A stretch of 45,067 nucleotides of DNA from DASPWW01 sp035637595. Lineage in GTDB: Bacteria > Actinomycetota > Thermoleophilia > Solirubrobacterales > 70-9. Below the pieces are notes generated by a model, which was not told the DNA's origin, did not search any database, and worked only from the letters and a program-made list of their open reading frames with translations. A program made the position numbers and the translations under genes. Shown here piece by piece: positions 27,040-35,184 of this stretch (position 1 is its first letter; every line of letters begins with the position of its first letter). The stretch covers positions 1-45,067 of the forward strand of contig DASPWW010000042.1 of the NCBI GenBank assembly GCA_035637595.1. The letters are read 5' to 3'.

Positions 27040-28326
27040 TCAGACCGCAGCCGGCGAGAGCTGAGGATAGAGCGGATGGCGGTCCATCAGCGCGCGCGTG
27101 CGCTCGTGCAGCGCGTCGCGCTCGGAATCGAAGCGGTCCGACAGCGCGGCGCAGATCACCTGGGCGATCTCGCGCATCTCGTCCTCGCCGAGCCCGCGCG
27201 TGGTCAGCGCCGGCGTGCCGATCCGCAGCCCCGACGGATTCATCGGGGGGCGCTCGTCGAACGGGATCGCGTTGCGGTTGACGGTGATCCCGACCTGCTC
27301 GAGGCGGGTCTCCGCGGTCTTGCCGTCGAGCCCCGTCGAGGTCAGGTCGACGAGCACGAGGTGCACGTCGGTGCCCCCTGTGAGCACGTCGACGCCGCCC
27401 GCGATCAGCTCGGCGGCGAGCGCCCTGGCGTTGCGCACCGTCTGGCGCTGGCGCTCCGCGAACGGCTCGGTCTGCGCGATCCCGAGCGCCACGGCCTTGG
27501 CAGCGATCACGTGCATCAGCGGGCCGCCCTGCTCGCCGGGGAAGACGGCGCGGTCGATCTCCTTGGCGAGCTCCTCCCGGCACAGGATCATTCCGCTGCG
27601 CGGCCCCGACAGGGTCTTGTGGATGGTCGTCGTCACGACGTCGGCGTGCTCGACCGGGTTGGGGTGCTCGCCGGCGGCGACGAGTCCGGCGAAATGCGCC
27701 ATGTCGACCATCAGCGGCGCCCCGACGGAGTCGGCGATCTCGCGGAACGCCGCGAAGTCGAGCTGGCGCGAGTAGGCGGACCAGCCGGCGACGATCAGCT
27801 TCGGTCGCTGCTCGTCGGCTAGCCGCGCGACCTCGTCCATGTCGCAGCGCAGGTCCTCGCGGCGCACGTGATAGGCGACGACCTCGTAGAGCTTGCCCGA
27901 GACGTTGAGCTTCATCCCGTGCGTCAGGTGGCCGCCGTGATCGAGCGCCATGCCCATGATCTTGTCGCCGGGCTCGAGCAGCGCCATGTAGGCGGCGTTG
28001 TTCGCTTGGGCGCCGGCGTGAGGCTGCACGTTGGCGTGCTCGGCCCCGAACAGCTCCCTGGCCCGGTCGATCGCGAGCTGCTCGGCGACGTCGACCTCCT
28101 CGCAGCCGCCGTAATAGCGCCGCCCGGGATAGCCCTCGGCGTACTTGTTGGTCAGCACCGAGCCGACGGCCTCCAGCACCGCCTGGGGCACGAGATTCTC
28201 CGAGGCGATCATCTCGAGCGTCCCCTGCTGGCGCTCGAGCTCGCGCCGCAGCACGCGCGCGATCTCGGGGTCGACCTCCGCCAGTGGCGCGGTCTGGAAG
28301 TCATCGGGCAGGTCGAGTGGGGTCAC
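27040..28326 (-). CDS. glyA: Serine hydroxymethyltransferase
   Basis: This 428-residue PLP enzyme converts serine plus tetrahydrofolate to glycine and methylene-THF in the cytoplasm. The PLP lysine lies in VTTTIHKTLSGPRSGMIL; MIASENLVPQAVLEAVGSVLTNKYAEGYPGRRYYGG is the classic N-terminal signature, and MVDMAHFAGLVAAGEHPNPVEHAD holds the cofactor-contacting Asp and His. Translation starts at a GTG (28324-28326). TATCGT ends 7 nt before it, a possible leaderless arrangement. It is the first gene of a block continuing into glycan genes, and it is divergent from the SnoaL-like gene. Confidence 0.97.
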   Translation of the reverse strand: MTPLDLPDDFQTAPLAEVDPEIARVLRRELERQQGTLEMIASENLVPQAVLEAVGSVLTNKYAEGYPGRRYYGGCEEVDVAEQLAIDRARELFGAEHANVQPHAGAQANNAAYMALLEPGDKIMGMALDHGGHLTHGMKLNVSGKLYEVVAYHVRREDLRCDMDEVARLADEQRPKLIVAGWSAYSRQLDFAAFREIADSVGAPLMVDMAHFAGLVAAGEHPNPVEHADVVTTTIHKTLSGPRSGMILCREELAKEIDRAVFPGEQGGPLMHVIAAKAVALGIAQTEPFAERQRQTVRNARALAAELIAGGVDVLTGGTDVHLVLVDLTSTGLDGKTAETRLEQVGITVNRNAIPFDERPPMNPSGLRIGTPALTTRGLGEDEMREIAQVICAALSDRFDSERDALHERTRALMDRHPLYPQLSPAAV

Positions 28327-28333
28327 GCGGCCG

Positions 28334-28339
28334 ACGATA
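28334..28339 (-). promoter_or_regulatory. Candidate -10 (TATCGT) of glyA
   Basis: TATCGT on the minus strand ends 7 nt before the glyA GTG. The -35 is weak. The 146-bp divergent glyA/SnoaL spacer holds no other feature I can support. Confidence 0.25.
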
Positions 28340-28472
28340 GCAGCGGCCCTGGGCGAGACCGCCCGGCATCGGCGTCCGCCGACTGCCGGCGGGCCACGCG
28401 GTGCGCTGGACGCATGTCCGGGAAAAGGGGCGATCGGTCTCGGCCAGCCGCCCAGGCACCGAAAACCCGCAC

Positions 28473-28889
28473 ATGGGCAAGGCAGAGGTGTTCCACAAGG
28501 GAATAGAGGCCTTCAACAGGCGCGACGTCGAGGCGTTCCTCGAGGTCTGCCACCCCGACTGCGAGTGGCAGCCCTTCCTGAGGGCCCGCGACGACGACGC
28601 CCCCTACCGCACGACCGACGGCATCCGTCAGTGGTTCGACGCCACCGACGCGGCGTTCGAGGGCGTGCGCAAGGAGGCGATCGAGCTCCGTGAGGCGAAC
28701 GGCACCCTGCTCGCACTCGGCAGGCTGCGCTACCGCGGGCGGGTCAGCGGCGTCGAGGTGACCTCGCCGGTCGGATGGGTGCTCGAGTTCCGCGACGGGA
28801 AGATCGCGCGCACGCGCACGTACCTCGATCTCGACCAGGCGGTCGAGAGCGCGGCGCTCGATCGTCACGCCGCGGCGCTCGCCGCCTGA
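28473..28889 (+). CDS. SnoaL-like (NTF2 fold) protein
   Basis: This 138-residue protein has the NTF2/SnoaL pattern (KGIEAFNRRDVEAFLEVCHPDCEWQPF at the N-terminus, TDGIRQWFDATDAAF, and VGWVLEFRDGKIARTRTYLDLDQAVE at the end). Such proteins bind or isomerise small hydrophobic ligands, or act as ester cyclases; no catalytic residues can be assigned. The ATG at 28473 is chosen because the family begins with the helix that follows it; no clear Shine-Dalgarno precedes it. It is divergent from glyA across 146 bp and convergent with sua5. Confidence 0.75.
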   Translation: MGKAEVFHKGIEAFNRRDVEAFLEVCHPDCEWQPFLRARDDDAPYRTTDGIRQWFDATDAAFEGVRKEAIELREANGTLLALGRLRYRGRVSGVEVTSPVGWVLEFRDGKIARTRTYLDLDQAVESAALDRHAAALAA

Positions 28890-28920
28890 CGACGCGAATC
28901 CACAAAGCTGCGGGCGGTCC

Positions 28921-28952
28921 CCCCGCATCCCGGGGACGGGGATGTGGCGGGG
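28921..28952 (+). terminator. Strong hairpin after SnoaL-like gene
   Basis: CCCCGCATCCC (28921-28931) pairs with GGGAT and GCGGGG (28939-28943, 28947-28952) with a 3-nt bulge and a 7-nt loop, an 11-bp stem. It is 31 nt past the SnoaL-like stop and between convergent genes. It lacks a U-tract, so it may act as a transcript end or stabiliser. Confidence 0.45.
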
Positions 28953-28986
28953 CCGCTTCGCATGCTTGGCCGACAGCTCCTGACGC

Positions 28987-29023
28987 TTTGAGTACCCCAT
29001 CGGGTATCGAATCCATCAGAAGT
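28987..29023 (+). repeat. Palindromic repeat, copy A (degenerate)
   Basis: This 37-bp element matches copy B at 31680-31716 in reverse orientation with only five or so differences. Its core GTACCC-CATC-GGGTAT is an imperfect palindrome, with conserved flanks TTTGA and ATCCATCAGAAGT. It lies in the intergenic gap downstream of sua5. See copy B for the fully symmetric form. Confidence 0.85.
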
Positions 29024-29046
29024 GGAGATGGCGCCGCGGTGGCCGC

Positions 29047-29691
29047 CTACCGGCTGCCGGAAGATCGCGCCAGCGCCTCCTCTATCCGTGCCGCCGGCAT
29101 TGCACCTTCGCGCAGCAGGTTCCATCCACCCCGCCCGTCGAGCCCAGAGAGGTCGATCACGCTCGAAGCGGTTCCCGGAAGCTCTCCTCCATCGACCAAC
29201 AGATCCACCTCCGAGCGCAGGCGTTCCTCAACCTCGTCAAGCGATCGCGGAGCCTCAGCGCCGGAACGATTCGCACTCGTCTGCAGCACCGCGCAACGTG
29301 CGCCTTTCAGCGGCCCCTCGATGAGCCGCAGGCCGAGGCGCTCGGGGTGGTCGCCGCAAGCCAGCGGGTAGCGCCGCTCCGGGTTCGCGACGACCACGGT
29401 CACCGGCCCCGGAAGCAGCGCCGTGAGCGCGTCGCGAGTTCGCGGGCCCAGGGAGCCGATCAGCTCGCGCATCGCGAGCGGCGTGAAGTACATGACCGCC
29501 GCCGGCTTCGCGTCCGGGCGCTCCTTGAGCTCGTTGACCCTGCGCACCGCATCGGGGTGCAGCGGATCGCAGGCGAGTCCGTAGACGGTGTCGGCCGGGA
29601 AGACCGCGACGCCGCCCGAGCCGATGCAGGCCTCGAGCGCCGAACGGGCACGCTCGGGGCTGTCGCGCTCGATCGAGACGGTCTCACTCAC
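29047..29691 (-). CDS. L-threonylcarbamoyladenylate synthase (Sua5/YrdC/YciO family)
   Basis: This 214-residue enzyme makes threonylcarbamoyl-AMP from threonine, bicarbonate and ATP, the first step of t6A37 tRNA modification. The basic cavity and nucleotide-binding features are visible: FPADTVYGLACDP, ELKERPDAKPAAVMY, LLPGPVTVVVAN and LQTSANRSGAEAPRSLDEV. It is a YrdC-type single-domain length without the Sua5 C-terminal domain. The GTG start (29689-29691) overlaps the prmC stop (GTGA), the usual prfA-prmC-sua5 coupling of Gram-positives. Confidence 0.92.
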   Translation of the reverse strand: MSETVSIERDSPERARSALEACIGSGGVAVFPADTVYGLACDPLHPDAVRRVNELKERPDAKPAAVMYFTPLAMRELIGSLGPRTRDALTALLPGPVTVVVANPERRYPLACGDHPERLGLRLIEGPLKGARCAVLQTSANRSGAEAPRSLDEVEERLRSEVDLLVDGGELPGTASSVIDLSGLDGRGGWNLLREGAMPAARIEEALARSSGSR

Positions 29692-30512
29692 CGCACACCG
29701 ACGACGACCCGCTCGATCTGCGCCAGGTCACGGCGGGACTCCAGCTCCCCGAACCCGGCGTCGGCGAGCAGCTCCTGCACGCCCGGGGCCTGCCCCGCGC
29801 CCACCTCGAGCGCGATCGCGTCGCAGTCGGGGCCCAGCGCGATCAGGCCGCGAATCGCATCGAGCCCGTCGGGCCCGGCGACCAACGCTTCGCGGGGCTC
29901 GTAGGCGCGGATCTCGGGCGCGAGCTCCTCCCACTCCCCGTCACGCACGTACGGGAGGTTGGCGACGAGCAGCTCGACGGATCGCCCCTGCGGGAGCGTC
30001 CCCGCGAGGAGCTCGACCCGCGCCGCGAGGCCGAGCCGGTGGGCGTTCTTCGCCGCCAACTCCAGCGCCGCGGAGGAGCTGTCCGTGGCGATCACCTCGG
30101 CCTCGGGCAGCTCGTCGGCGATCGCCAGGGCGACTGCGCCGCAGCCGGTGCCGACGTCGAGCACCGTTGCGGGCCCCCGCTCGACGGCGATCTCGACGAG
30201 GAGCTCGGTCTCGGGCCGCGGGATCAACGCCCGTCGGTCGACCTGAAGCTCGAGGCCGCGAAACCCCTTGCGCCCGGTGATGTAGGCGAGCGGCTCGCGG
30301 GCGATGCGGCGCCGCACCATCGCCGCGAAGGCGCGCCCCGCGGCGGGCTCGATCGGGGCCTCGGGCTCGGCCGCGAGGCGGGCTCGATCGGTCCCGGTCG
30401 CCTCGGCGAGCATGAGCTCGGCGTCGAGCCGGGGCGCTTCCACTCCAGCGGCCCGCAGGGCGTCGGTCGCGGCGGCCAGCGCCTCGCGAAGGGGGGCGGC
30501 CGCGACGGCCAT
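29688..30512 (-). CDS. prmC: Peptide chain release factor N5-glutamine methyltransferase
   Basis: This 274-residue SAM-dependent enzyme methylates the GGQ glutamine of release factors. The N-terminal helical substrate domain (residues 1-75) is followed by ITGRKGFRGLELQVDRRALIPRPETELLVE, and the SAM loop VLDVGTGCGAVALAIA. The catalytic motif, normally NPPY, is NLPY here (Asn185-Tyr188). It starts 2 nt after the prfA stop and overlaps sua5. Confidence 0.93.
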   Translation of the reverse strand: MAVAAAPLREALAAATDALRAAGVEAPRLDAELMLAEATGTDRARLAAEPEAPIEPAAGRAFAAMVRRRIAREPLAYITGRKGFRGLELQVDRRALIPRPETELLVEIAVERGPATVLDVGTGCGAVALAIADELPEAEVIATDSSSAALELAAKNAHRLGLAARVELLAGTLPQGRSVELLVANLPYVRDGEWEELAPEIRAYEPREALVAGPDGLDAIRGLIALGPDCDAIALEVGAGQAPGVQELLADAGFGELESRRDLAQIERVVVGVR

Positions 30513-30514
30513 GC

Positions 30515-31585
<1,071 letters not shown>

Positions 31586-31607
31586 GGCCCTAAGTGTGAC
31601 GCGGGGC

Positions 31608-31622
31608 TCGGCCTTTGGCCGA
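31608..31622. other. Hairpin TCGGCC-TTT-GGCCGA upstream of prfA
   Basis: A 6-bp perfect stem with a 3-nt loop lies 23 nt upstream of the prfA ATG, in the transcribed leader if transcription starts upstream. It may affect prfA expression. Confidence 0.35.
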
Positions 31623-31641
31623 ATCCCGGCCCGCCTGGCTG

Positions 31642-31660
31642 GGTAAGGAGGCGCCTTACC
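31642..31660. other. Hairpin GGTAAGG-AGGCG-CCTTACC upstream of prfA
   Basis: A perfect 7-bp stem with a 5-nt loop lies 57 nt upstream of prfA and 20 nt from repeat copy B. It could be a terminator of the rpmE-DUF1385 unit or a regulatory leader of prfA. Confidence 0.4.
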
Positions 31661-31679
31661 ACGGTGGCCCCCGAACTCA

Positions 31680-31722
31680 ACTTCTGATGGATCCGGTACC
31701 CCATGGGGTACTCAAACCATCA
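31680..31722 (-). repeat. Palindromic repeat, copy B
   Basis: The core GTACCCCATGGGGTAC (31696-31711) is a perfect 16-bp palindrome. TGATGG (31685-31690) and CCATCA (31717-31722) form an outer 6-bp stem, separated from the core by a symmetric 5+5 nt internal loop. The 37-bp section 31680-31716 is repeated, inverted, at 28987-29023. It lies in the gap between the DUF1385 gene and prfA. Confidence 0.85.
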
Positions 31723-31738
31723 AGAGGTTGCCTCGGCC

Positions 31739-32731
31739 CTACGCGACGATCTCGATCGGGGCCTCCTCGGCCTCCTCCTCGGGGCTCTCGACGGCGAGCA
31801 CGGCCTCGAGCGCGCGGATCGCGACCTCGAGCTGGTCGTGGTCGGGCTCGCGCGTAGTGAGGTTCTGCAGCATCAGCCCGGGCCACATCAGCGCCCGCAC
31901 CCAGCGCTTGCGCCGATTGCGCCCCGCCCACTTGATCACCTCGTAGGAGAGACCCGCGATCAGCGGGATGCCGAGGACGCGCGAGGCCAGCAGCCAGTAC
32001 CAGGCGGGCAGCCCGATCGGCGCGAAGACGAAGATCGCCAGCACCATCACGATCAGCAGGAAGCTCGTCCCGCAGCGCGGGTGAAGCCGCGAGTAGCGCG
32101 CCGCGCGAACCGGAACGAGGCGGTCCCCGGCCTCGAAGCACGAGATCGTCTTGTGCTCGGCGCCGTGGTACTCGAACACGCGCCGCAGGTCGGGCAGCCG
32201 GCTGATCAGCAGGATGTAGCCGATGAAGATCGACGTCCGCAGGACTCCCTCGACGAGCCAGAAGAGCAGCGGCGAGCCGAGCTGGTCCTTGATCAGGCTG
32301 GTCGCGCCGACGGGGATCACGAAGAACAGCCCGATCGCGAGAATCAGCGACAGCGCGATCGTCAACCCCCATGTGAAGCCCCCGATCGGCTCGGAATCCT
32401 CCTCCTCCTCGAGCTGGGCGTTGGCGGAGATGGCGAGCGCCCGGAAGCCGATCTTCAGCGACTCCGCGAGCGCCACGACGCCGCGGATCACGGGCAGCCG
32501 CCACACCCGGTGGCGCTTCGCCCACGAGACGAGCGGCTCCGAGGTGACCTCGATCTCGCCCTGGGGCTCGCGGACGGCGACCGCCCAGGTCGAGACGCCG
32601 CGCATCATCACGCCCTCGAGCACGGCCTGACCCCCGAGCGGCGCGTCGCGCCCCGCCACGGGCATCCCGTCAGGCATCCGGGGAGCGTTGCCGAGCGTCG
32701 GGGCGCCCTCGCCGTCCATGGGCCGCCCCAT
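31739..32731 (-). CDS. DUF1385 membrane protein
   Basis: This 330-residue protein has several membrane helices. Family markers are GGQAVLEGVMMRG near residue 35, EYHGAEHKTISCFEAG near 185 and HPRCGTSFLLIV near 215, which hold conserved Cys and His that look like a metal or catalytic site; the family has no established function. It lies between rpmE and prfA as in Firmicutes and many actinobacteria. The start may be the ATG at 32731 or the one at 32719, which has GGGGCGG upstream. An acidic tail ends the protein. Confidence 0.85.
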   Translation of the reverse strand: MGRPMDGEGAPTLGNAPRMPDGMPVAGRDAPLGGQAVLEGVMMRGVSTWAVAVREPQGEIEVTSEPLVSWAKRHRVWRLPVIRGVVALAESLKIGFRALAISANAQLEEEEDSEPIGGFTWGLTIALSLILAIGLFFVIPVGATSLIKDQLGSPLLFWLVEGVLRTSIFIGYILLISRLPDLRRVFEYHGAEHKTISCFEAGDRLVPVRAARYSRLHPRCGTSFLLIVMVLAIFVFAPIGLPAWYWLLASRVLGIPLIAGLSYEVIKWAGRNRRKRWVRALMWPGLMLQNLTTREPDHDQLEVAIRALEAVLAVESPEEEAEEAPIEIVA

Positions 32732-32740
32732 CGCGGTGGT

Positions 32741-32950
32741 CTAGCCCTTGGCGCGCCTGGCGGCGCGGCGCTTGAAGCGCTCGACGCGGCCGCCGGTGTC
32801 GACGAGCTTCTGCTTGCCCGTGTAGAAGGGATGGCAGGCCGAGCAGATCTCGACATGGAGCTCGGGCTTCGTCGAGCGTGTGTAGAACTCGTTCCCGCAC
32901 GAGCAGCGCACGTGCGCGAGGGTGTACTCGGGGTGGATTCCCGCCTTCAT
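32741..32950 (-). CDS. rpmE: 50S ribosomal protein L31, zinc-binding type
   Basis: This 69-residue protein is bL31, which bridges the 50S and 30S heads. It is the C+ form, with CSCGNEF near residue 16 and CSACHPFYTGKQ near 36, giving a Cys-based zinc site, so it can act as a zinc store as in other bacteria. A TAGAAT -10-like hexamer ends 8 nt before the ATG, so its message may be leaderless. Confidence 0.95.
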   Translation of the reverse strand: MKAGIHPEYTLAHVRCSCGNEFYTRSTKPELHVEICSACHPFYTGKQKLVDTGGRVERFKRRAARRAKG

Positions 32951-32958
32951 CGTGTTCG

Positions 32959-32964
32959 ATTCTA
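32959..32964 (-). promoter_or_regulatory. Candidate -10 (TAGAAT) of rpmE
   Basis: TAGAAT on the minus strand lies 8 nt upstream of the rpmE ATG. No good -35 is seen at 17 nt, and no Shine-Dalgarno lies in the 8-nt gap. I see no zinc-uptake-regulator site in the 147-bp divergent spacer. Confidence 0.4.
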
Positions 32965-33097
32965 GCCAGCCCCTCCAGAATTCCGTTCAGGGTCGCCCCG
33001 GCCCCGGGGGGGGCGGCCTCGGGCCCGTCACCGCTCCAACCCGAGCGCCCCGCGGCATCGAGCGGCGCGATAGGTTCAAGGCCGGAGCTGTGACGAG

Positions 33098-33940
33098 ATG
33101 AGTCCCGAGTCGACGGCCACCCTTCCCGCGGGGACGATCCGCTATCGCGACAACGGCAGCGGCGAGCCGTTGCTCTTCGTCCACGGCCTGCTCGCCGACG
33201 CGACGCTGTGGCGGAAGGTCGTGCCGCTGCTCGAGCCGGAGCTGCGCTGCATCGCCCCCGACTGGCCGCTCGGCTCCCACCGCGCTGCGATGGACCCGTC
33301 GGCGGACCTCTCCCCGCCCGGCCTCGCGCAGATCATCGCCGACTTCATCGACGAGCTCGAGCTCGAGACCGTCACGCTGGTGGGCAACGACACGGGCGGG
33401 GCGATCTGCCAGCTGGTCGCCACCCGTCATCCGGAGCGAATCGGGCGGCTGGTGCTCACTCCCTGCGACGCCTACGACAACTTCCTGCCGCCGATGTTCC
33501 GGCCGCTCCAGGCGATCGCACGGATTCCGGGTTCGATCTGGCCCGTCGCTCAGTCGCTGCGCCTGACCCCGCTGCGCCATGCCCCGAACGCGTTCGGGTG
33601 GCTGTCGAAGCACGGTCCCGACCCCGAGGTCACGCGCGCCTGGCTCGAGCCCTCGCTGCACAGCCGCGCGGTGCGCCGTGACGTCGCCAAGGTCCTCAAG
33701 GGGATCTCGAACCGCTACACGCTCGAGGCCGCCGAACGGCTTGCGGACTTCGACCGCCCGACGCTGATCGCGTGGGCTCCCGAGGACCGCTTCTTCAAGT
33801 TCTCCTATGCGGAGCGACTCGCGGCCGCGATCCCCGACTCACGCCTGGAGCGGATCGAGGACTCGTGGACCTTCGTGTCCGAGGATCAGCCCGAGCGGCT
33901 CGCGGAGCTGGTCCGCGCATTCGTTCGCGAGACCGCATAG
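33098..33940 (+). CDS. Alpha/beta hydrolase with Asp at nucleophile position
   Basis: This 280-residue alpha/beta-hydrolase fold protein has the oxyanion HGLLADATLW near residue 29, a nucleophile elbow VGNDTGGA with Asp98 in place of Ser, and an EDRFF segment for the charge-relay acid. Asp at the elbow is typical of haloalkane and fluoroacetate dehalogenases and epoxide hydrolases. The catalytic His position, normally in a GHF or SHF motif, reads IEDSWTFVSEDQPERLAE, so no His is seen there. It may be an inactive, altered or differently organised enzyme. It is divergent from rpmE over 147 bp. Confidence 0.8.
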   Translation: MSPESTATLPAGTIRYRDNGSGEPLLFVHGLLADATLWRKVVPLLEPELRCIAPDWPLGSHRAAMDPSADLSPPGLAQIIADFIDELELETVTLVGNDTGGAICQLVATRHPERIGRLVLTPCDAYDNFLPPMFRPLQAIARIPGSIWPVAQSLRLTPLRHAPNAFGWLSKHGPDPEVTRAWLEPSLHSRAVRRDVAKVLKGISNRYTLEAAERLADFDRPTLIAWAPEDRFFKFSYAERLAAAIPDSRLERIEDSWTFVSEDQPERLAELVRAFVRETA

Positions 33941-34054
33941 CTGCGCAGACGTTGAGCGCGGTCAAGGATCGTGCTTGGGACGTCGATATCCCCTAAGACC
34001 CACGCCCCCTCCCTACCCACGATGGAGATCTACAACCGCGGCCTCAAGGAGCTC

Positions 34055-34074
34055 GCGTGCCCGTAGCGGCACGC
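34055..34074 (+). other. Hairpin GCGTGCC-CGTAGC-GGCACGC upstream of GGDEF gene
   Basis: A perfect 7-bp stem with a 6-nt loop ends 12 nt before the ATG. A 14-codon open frame (34022-34066) ends with a TAG inside the loop, and the GGDEF gene itself has no visible Shine-Dalgarno. Confidence 0.45.
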
Positions 34075-34085
34075 TTGACCGTTCG

Positions 34086-35156
34086 ATGAGCCCCGGATGG
34101 CTGTGCCCGACCGAGGTCGACCGCCAGCGCGCGGTCGACACCAGCGCTCGTGTGCGTCGCGCGCGCCTGCTCGGGTCGGCCTTCGCCGGGGTCGGGGTGC
34201 TCGTCCTGGCGCCGATCCTGAGCTGGTGGCTGCTGGGGCTGTTCGCGATATCGACCCTCAACATGGTCACGCTCGACCGGCGAATGGCGCGCTCGGAGCG
34301 CCCCGAGCTCCACGCGGCCGCCAGCATGGCATTCACCGAGGCGATTCTCGCTACAGCCGCGGTGATCACCGGCGGTCCGCACAGCCCGCTGCTGCCGATG
34401 CTCGTGCTCCCCGTGGGGATGATGCCGGCGCGGTTTCGAGGCCGCGTCGTGGCGGTCGGCGCGGCGGTCGGCGCGCTCACGATCGTGGGGGTGGGCGCCG
34501 CGGTTGACGCCACCGCCCTCATCCAGGATCCGGGGCTCACCATCGTCACCCTGGCGCTGCTCGGCAACGTGGTCGCGATCGCGATGGCGATCCAGGGCGC
34601 GGAGCTGGAGCATCGCAGCGAGTCGGTGCTCGATCCTCTCACCGGACTGCTGAACCGCAAGGCGCTGGGCACGCGCTTCGCCGAGCTCGAGGAGCAGGCG
34701 AGGCTGAGCGGCGCGCCGGTGTGCGTCATCGCATCCGACCTGGACAACTTCAAGCGGGTCAACGACACGCTCGGTCACGAGCGCGGGGACGCCGTGCTTC
34801 GCGATGCCGCTTACGAGATGCGCAAGGCGCTCCGCTCCTTCGAGCTCATCTACCGGCTGGGCGGCGAGGAGTTCCTGGTCGTCCTGCCTCGCGTCGATCT
34901 CCAAGAGGGGCTGCGGGTCGCCGAGCGACTGCGCGAAGTCGTGGAGCGCACCTGCCCCGGCGGGGTCGACGTCACGGCCTCGCTCGGCGTCGCCGTGGCG
35001 CGCGGAGACGGCATCGAGTACGAGCGCCTGTTCGCGGCCGCGGACGAAGCGCTCTACGCCGCCAAGCGAGAAGGGCGCAACCGCGTCGCGGCACCGCCAC
35101 AGCGGCGTGAAGCGCGGGCGCCAAAGCCCTCCGCGCCGCAGCCGGCCCCCGCCTGA
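34086..35156 (+). CDS. Membrane-anchored diguanylate cyclase (GGDEF)
   Basis: This 356-residue protein has several membrane helices in residues 25-170 and a GGDEF domain that makes c-di-GMP from GTP. The motif is GGEEF at 259-263 with DPLTGLLNRKAL and SDLDNFKRVNDTLGHERGD. The inhibitory site is RSFE at 250-253, not RxxD, so product inhibition is likely lost or weak. The start is the ATG at 34086; the longer open frame upstream has a Ser/Arg-rich shadow translation. The tail from 335 is Pro/Ala/Arg-rich. It follows the hydrolase gene by 145 bp. Confidence 0.9.
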   Translation: MSPGWLCPTEVDRQRAVDTSARVRRARLLGSAFAGVGVLVLAPILSWWLLGLFAISTLNMVTLDRRMARSERPELHAAASMAFTEAILATAAVITGGPHSPLLPMLVLPVGMMPARFRGRVVAVGAAVGALTIVGVGAAVDATALIQDPGLTIVTLALLGNVVAIAMAIQGAELEHRSESVLDPLTGLLNRKALGTRFAELEEQARLSGAPVCVIASDLDNFKRVNDTLGHERGDAVLRDAAYEMRKALRSFELIYRLGGEEFLVVLPRVDLQEGLRVAERLREVVERTCPGGVDVTASLGVAVARGDGIEYERLFAAADEALYAAKREGRNRVAAPPQRREARAPKPSAPQPAPA

Positions 35157-35163
35157 GCGGCCC

Positions 35164-35175
35164 GGCCTTCCGGCC
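35164..35175. terminator. Short convergent hairpin GGCC-TTCC-GGCC
   Basis: A 4-bp stem with a TTCC (GGAA on the other strand) loop lies in the 28-bp gap between convergent GGDEF and ETF-quinone oxidoreductase stops. It resembles the larger hairpin at 36969-36988 in loop sequence. Support is weak. Confidence 0.3.
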
Positions 35176-35184
35176 TGGTGGGCG

